The position numbers and the translations under genes were made by a program. Of a DNA stretch of 64,000 bases, positions 58,324 to 64,000 are shown piece by piece. Within the stretch, counting starts at the first letter, position 1, and each line of letters starts with the position of its first letter. The DNA is from Lepidurus packardi (Eukaryota > Arthropoda > Branchiopoda > Notostraca > Triopsidae). The stretch covers positions 124,001 to 188,000 of the forward strand of contig JAKZAN010000005.1 in NCBI GenBank assembly GCA_023053545.1, given 5' to 3'. Under the pieces are notes generated by a model. That model was not told the DNA's origin and did no database searches. It was given only the letters and a program-made list of their open reading frames with translations.

Positions 58324-58421
58324 TGTTGTGTTCTCAAAGAAGGGTTAGTCAAGACTGCCTGTACTGATACCACGGCTTCCCCACCTGGCATCTCCTCAGG
58401 TACAAAGGACACGATACAACA
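58324..58421 (-). repeat. mag-like LTR, copy C
   Basis: A 98-bp LTR matching 56356-56453 except for one base. It is bounded by the primer site on its left (plus-strand coordinates) and by satellite (cgtaaggaatttattaag) on its right. Confidence 0.8.
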
Positions 58422-60060
58422 CGTAAGGAATTTATTAAGTCCGTAAGGAATTTATTAAGTCCGTAAGGAATTTGTTCAGTCCGTAAGGAATTAATTAAGT
58501 CCGTAAGGAATTAATTCAGTCCGTAATGAATTAATTCAGTCCGTAAAGAATTAATTCAGTCCGCAACGAATTAATTAAGTCCGTAAGGAAATAATTAAAT
58601 CCGTAAGGAATTAATTCAGTCCATAAGGAATTAATTCAGTAAGAAAGGAATTCAATCAATCCTAAAGAATTAATTCAGTCCATAAGGAATTAATTCAGTA
58701 AGAAAGGAATTCAATCAATCCTAAAGAATTAATTCAGTCCGTAAGGAATTAATTAAGTCCGTAAGGAATTTAGTAAGTCCGTAAGGAATTTATTAAGTCG
58801 GTAAGGAATTTGTTCAGTCCGTAAGGAATTAATTAAGTCCGTAAGGAATTAATTAAGTCCGTAAAGAATTAATTCAATCCGTAAGGAATTAATTCAGTCT
58901 GTAAAGAATTATTTAAGTCCGTAAGGAATTAATGAAGTCCGTAAGGAATTAATTCAGTCCGTAAAGAATTAATTCAGTCCGTAAAGTGTTAATTAAGTCC
59001 GTAAGGAAATAATTAAGTCCGTAAGGAATTTGTTCAGTCCGTAAGGAATTAATTAAGTCCGTAAGGAATTAATTAAGTCCGTAAAGAATTAATTCAGTCC
59101 GTAAGGAATTAATTCAGTCCGTAAAGAATTAATTAAGTCCGTAAGGAATTAATTAATTTGGTAAGGAATTTGTTCAGTCCGTAAGGAATTAATTAAGTCC
59201 GTAAGGAATTAATTAAGTCCGTAAGGAATTAATTCAGTCCGTAAGGAATTAATTAAGTCCGTAAAGTATTAATTAAGTCCGTAAGGAATTAATTAAGTCC
59301 GTAAGGAATTAATTCAGTCCGTAATGAATTAATTAATTCCGTAAATAATTAATTCAGTAAGAAAGGAATTCAATCAATCCTAAAGAATTAATTCAGTCCG
59401 TAAGGAATTAATTAAGTCCGTAAGGAATGTATTAAGTCCGTAAGGAATTTGTTGAGTTCCTAAGGAATTAATTAAGTCCGTAAGGGATTAACTAAGTCCT
59501 TAAGGAATTAATTAAATCCGTAAGGAATTATTTAAGTCCGTAAGGAATTTGTTCAGTCCGTAAAGAATTAATTCAGTCCGTAAAGAATTAATAAAGTCCG
59601 TAAGGAATTAATTAAGTCCGTAAGGAATTAATTAAATCCGTAAGGAATTAATTCAGTCCGTAAGGAATTAATTCAGTAAGAAAGGAATTCAATCAATCCT
59701 AAAGAATTAATTCAGTCCGTAAGGAATTAATTAAGTCCGTAAGGAATTTATTAAGTCCGTAAGAAATTAATTAAGTCCGTAAGGAATTTGTTCAGTCCGT
59801 AAGGAATTAATGAAGTCCGGAAGGAATTAATTCAGTCCGTAAGGAATTAATTCAGTCCGTAAAGTGTTAATTAAGTCCGTAAGGAATTACTTCAGTCCGT
59901 AAGGAATTAGTTCAGTCCGCAACGAGTTAATTAAGTCCGTAAGGAAATAATTAAGTCCGTAAGTAATTTATTAAGTCCGTAAGGAATTAATTAAGTCCGT
60001 AAGGAATTTGTTCAGTCCGTAAGGAATTAATTAAGTCCGTAAGGAATTAATTAAGTCCGT
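58422..60060 (+). repeat. 20-bp satellite array, 39-bp-dimer subfamily
   Basis: It continues from copy C with the same unit series found after copies A and B, including paired dimers near 58645 and 58705, and further dimers near 59360 and 59685. No gene is visible. Confidence 0.94.
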
Positions 60061-62300
60061 AAGGAATTAATTCAGTCCGTAAGGAACTAATTAAGTCCGA
60101 AAGGAATTAATTCAGTCCGTAAGGAACTAATTCAGTCCGTAAGGAATTAATTCAATCCGTAAGGATTTAATTCAGTCCGTAAGGTATTAATTCAGTCCGT
60201 AATCGACTAATTAAGTCCGAAATGAATTAATTCAGTCCGTATGAAATTAATTCAGTCCGTAAGGAATTAATTAATGAATTAATTCGTAAGGAATTTGTCC
60301 GTAGGGAGTAAGTCCGTAAGGAATTTGTTCAGTCCGTAAGGAATTAATGAAGTCCGGAAGGAATTAATTCAGTCCGTAAGGAATTAATTCAGTCCGTAAA
60401 GTGTTAATTAAGTCCGTAAGGAATTACTTCAGTCCGTAAGGAATTAGTTCAGTCCGCAACGAGTTAATTAAGTCCGTAAGGAAATAATTAAGTCCGTAAG
60501 TAATTTATTAAGTCCGTAAGGAATTAATTAAGTCCGTAAGGAATTTGTTCAGTCCGTAAGGAATTAATTAAGTCCGTAAGGAATTAATTAAGTCCGTAAG
60601 GAATTAATTCAGTCCGTAAGGAACTAATTAAGTCCGAAAGGAATTAATTCAGTCCGTAAGGAACTAATTCAGTCCGTAAGGAATTAATTCAATCCGTAAG
60701 GATTTAATTCAGTCCGTAAGGTATTAATTCAGTCCGTAATCGACTAATTAAGTCCGAAATGAATTAATTCAGTCCGTATGAAATTAATTCAGTCCGTAAG
60801 GAATTAATTAATGAATTAATTCGTAAGGAATTTGTCCGTAGGGAGTAAGTCCGTAAGGAATTTGTTCAGTCCGTAAGGAATTAATGAAGTCCGGAAGGAA
60901 TTAATTCAGTCCGTAAGGAATTAATTCAGTCCGTAAAGTGTTAATTAAGTCCGTAAGGAATTACTTCAGTCCGTAAGGAATTAGTTCAGTCCGCAACGAG
61001 TTAATTAAGTCCGTAAGGAAATAATTAAGTCCGTAAGTAATTTATTAAGTCCGTAAGGAATTAATTAAGTCCGTAAGGAATTTGTTCAGTCCGTAAGGAA
61101 TTAATTAAGTCCGTAAGGAATTAATTAAGTCCGTAAGGAATTAATTCAGTCCGTAAAGAATTAATTAAGTCCGTAAGGAATTAATTAAGTTGGTAAGGAA
61201 TTTGTTCAGTCCGTAAGGAATTAATTAAGTCCGTAAGGAATTAATTAAGTCCGTAAGGAATTAATTCAGTCCGTAAGTAATTAATTAAGGAATTAATTTA
61301 GTCGGTAAGGAATTAATTCAGTCCGTAAGGAATTAATTCAGTCCGTAAGGAATTAATTCAGTCCGTAAGGAACTAATTAAGTCCGAAAGGAATTAATTCA
61401 GTCCGTAAGGAACTAATTCAGTCCGTAAGGAATTAATTCAATCCGTAAGGATTTAATTCAGTCCGTAAGGTATTAATTCAGTCCGTAATCGACTAATTAA
61501 GTCCGAAATGAATTAATTCAGTCCGTATGAAATTAATTCAGTCCGTAAGGAATTAATTAATGAATTAATTCGTAAGGAATTTGTCCGTAGGGAGTAAGTC
61601 CGTAAGGAATTTGTTCAGTCCGTAAGGAATTAATGAAGTCCGGAAGGAATTAATTCAGTCCGTAAGGAATTAATTCAGTCCGTAAAGTGTTAATTAAGTC
61701 CGTAAGGAATTACTTCAGTCCGTAAGGAATTAGTTCAGTCCGCAACGAGTTAATTAAGTCCGTAAGGAAATAATTAAGTCCGTAAGTAATTTATTAAGTC
61801 CGTAAGGAAATAATTAAGTCCGTAAGGAATTTGTTCAGTCCGTAAGGAATTAATTAAGTCCGTAAGGAATTAATTCAGTCCGTAAAGAATTAATTAAGTC
61901 CGTAAGGAATTAATTAAGTTGGTAAGGAATTTGTTCAGTCCGTAAGGAATTAATTAAGTCCGTAAGGAATTAATTAAGTCCGTAAGGAATTAATTCAGTC
62001 CGTAAGTAATTAATTAAGGAATTAATTTAGTCGGTAAGGAATTAATTCAGTCCGTAAGGAATTAATTCAGTCCGTAAGGAATTAATTCAGTCCGTAAGGA
62101 ACTAATTAAGTCCGAAAGGAATTAATTCAGTCCGTAAGGAACTAATTCAGTCCGTAAGGAATTAATTCAATCCGTAAGGATTTAATTCAGTCCGTAAGGT
62201 ATTAATTCAGTCCGTAATCGACTAATTAAGTCCGAAATGAATTAATTCAGTCCGTATGAAATTAATTCAGTCCGTAAGGAATTAATTAATGAATTAATTC
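60061..62300 (+). repeat. recent higher-order satellite blocks (about 537 and 749 bp)
   Basis: The marker aattcgtaaggaatttgtcc followed by gtagggagtaag occurs three times (c of ttcgtaagg at 60285, 60822 and 61571), spaced 537 and 749 bp. A fourth block ends near 62290 without the marker. The 749-bp block contains about 210 bp of extra units. Within blocks the order of variant units (ccggaagg, taaagtgtt, ttacttcag, cgcaacgag, atcgactaatt, ccgtatgaaatt) is preserved and nearly identical, which points to recent unequal exchange. No gene is seen. Confidence 0.93.
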
Positions 62301-64000
62301 AGTCCGTAAGGAATTAATTAAGGAATTAATTCAGTCCGTAAGGAATTAATTCAGTCCGTAAGGAATTAATTCAGTCCGTAAGGTATTAATTCAGTCCGTA
62401 AGGTATTAATTCAGTCCGTAAGGAATTAATTCAGTCCGTATGGAATTAATTCAGTCCGTAAGGAATAAGTTCAGTACGTAAGGAAATAATTCAGTCCGTA
62501 ATAAATTAATTAAGTCCGTAATGAATTAATTCATTACTTACTGAATTAATTAAGTCCATAAGGAATTAATTCAGTCTGTAAGGATTTAATTAAGTCCGTA
62601 AAGAATTAATTCAGTCCGAAATCGATTAATTAAGTCCGTAATGAATTAATTCAGTCCGTAAGGAATTAATTCAGTCCGTAAGGAATTAATTCAGTCCGTA
62701 AGGAATAAATTCAGTCCGTAAGGAATTAATTCATTCCGTAAGGAATTATTTCAGTCCGTAATTAATTAATTCATTACTTACTGAATTAATTAAGTCCATA
62801 AGGAATTAATTAAGTCTGTAAGGATTTAATTACGTCCGTAATGAATTAATTCAGTACGAAATCGATTAATTAAGTCCGTAATGAATTAATTCAGTCCGTA
62901 AGGAATTAATTCAGTCCGAAGGAATTAATTCAGTCCGTAAGGAATTAATTCAGTCCGTAAGGAATTAATTCAGTCCGTAAGGAATAAGTTCAGTACGTAA
63001 GGAATTAATTCAGTCCGTAATAAATTAATTAAGTCCGTAATGAATTAATTCAGTCCGTATGAAATTAATTCAGTCCGTAAGGAATTAATTAAGGAATTAA
63101 TTCAGTCCGTAAGGAATTTATTCAGTAAGAAAGGAATTCAATCAATCCTAAAGAATTAATTCAGTCCGTAAGGAAATAATTCAGTCCGTAAGGAATTAAT
63201 TCAGTCCGTAAGGATTTAATTCAGTCCGTAAGGTATTAATTCAGTCTGTAAGGAATTAATTCAGTCCGTAAGGAATTAATTCAGTCCGTAAGGAATTAAT
63301 TCAGTCCGTAAGGAATTAATTCAGTCCGTAAGGAATAAGTTCAGTACGTAAGGAATTAATTAAGTCCGTAATGGATTAATTAATTCCGTAATGAATTAAT
63401 TCAGTCCGTATGAATTTAATTCAGTCCGTAAGGAATTAATTAAGGAATTAATTCAGTCCGTAAGGAATTTATTCAGTAAGAAAGGAATTCAATCAATCCT
63501 AAAGAATTAATTCAGTCCGTAAGGAAATAATTCAGTCCGTAAGGAATTAATTCAGTCCGTAAGGAATTAATTCAGTCCGTAAGGAATTAATTCAGTCCGT
63601 AAGGAATTAATTCAATCCGTAAGGAATTAATTCAGTTCGTAAGGAATTAATTCAGTCCGTAAGGAATTATTTCAGTCCGTAATTAATTCATTCATTCCTT
63701 ACGGAATTAATTAAGTCCATAATGAATTAATTCAGTCCGTAAGGAATTAATAAAATCGGTACGGAATTAATTCAGACCGTAATAGTCCGTAAGGAATTAA
63801 TTCAGTCCGTAAGGAATTAATTCAGTCCGTAAGGAATTATTTCAGTCCGTAATTAATTAACTCATTCCTTACGGAATTAATTCAGTCCATAAGGAATTAA
63901 TTCAGTCTTTAAGGATTTAATTAAGTCCGTAATGAATTAATTCAGTCCGAAATCGATTAACTAAGTCCGTAATGAATTAATTCAGTCCGTATGAAATTAA
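62301..64000 (+). repeat. 20-bp satellite array, subfamily matching the left array in inverse
   Basis: The units include gaaatcgattaatt, ctgtaaggatttaatt and oppositely facing units (attcattacttactg; ctcattccttacgg). The last 172 bases (63829-64000) match the reverse complement of 849-1020 with about five differences, including the rare tctttaaggattt unit. Two 39-bp dimers occur near 63125 and 63477. The window ends inside the array, so its extent is unknown. No gene is seen. Confidence 0.94.

Larger units (their letters stand above)
57563..58421 (-). mobile_element. mag-like Gypsy 5' fragment, copy C
   Basis: It has the same extent and the same junctions as copy B, so it arose by duplication of a satellite segment already containing the fragment, not by a second insertion. 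It differs by a handful of bases, including a one-base deletion near 58080, a nonsense change at 57801-57803 and one LTR substitution (catctcc for catcgcc). Confidence 0.92.

Noticed and set aside
17000-64000. tRNA, rRNA or host genes hidden in the satellite
   Set aside because: Outside the four element regions every stretch reads as 20-bp units; no cloverleaf, rRNA block or long open frame is visible.

Overview
The window comes from a repeat-rich, probably heterochromatic part of an animal genome, most likely an insect or other arthropod. This rests on the element types: a BEL/Pao LTR element primed by tRNA-Phe, an I-like non-LTR element, and Ty3/Gypsy elements primed by tRNA-Ser. The species cannot be named from the sequence. 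I see no host protein gene, tRNA, rRNA, CRISPR array or bacterial operon. About 45 kb (roughly 70%) is one satellite family with a 20-bp unit, agtccgtaaggaattaattc, made of a perfect palindromic decamer (gaattaattc) plus a non-palindromic decamer (agtccgtaag). That is about 2,250 units.

Layout. 1-4922: satellite in the minus orientation (read as gaattaattccttacggact). 4923-11483: BEL/Pao element with both LTRs and a polyprotein broken by two frame changes and one stop. 11484-16961: I-like non-LTR element joined directly to the BEL 3' LTR, with an open ORF1 (AT-hook and three zinc knuckles) and an ORF2 (endonuclease, RT, RNase H) with two frame changes. 16962-41248: satellite in the plus orientation, punctuated by a 39-bp variant dimer up to about 34.7 kb and then by other variant units. 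41249-46099: minus-strand Ty3/Gypsy element with both 221-bp LTRs. 46100-46364: the 5' end (98-bp LTR, leader, start of gag) of a second, mag-like Gypsy element. 46365-55593: satellite. 55594-56453 and 57563-58421: two longer copies of the same mag-like 5' fragment, separated by 1.1 kb of satellite. 58422-64000: satellite, ending in a subfamily that matches the left-hand array in inverse orientation.

The genes do not form a pathway; each element carries its own replication machinery (gag, protease, RT, RNase H, integrase or endonuclease). Three architectural points stand out. The satellite changes polarity across the BEL/I-like island. Neither LTR element has a target-site duplication, although their terminal bases are intact. 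The mag-like fragment has been amplified together with the satellite, with identical junctions, so it is now part of the higher-order repeat. LTR pairs are more than 98% identical and several frame changes fall in homopolymer runs, so some of the apparent decay may be assembly error. A retroelement-island centromere or pericentromere is a reasonable but untested reading.
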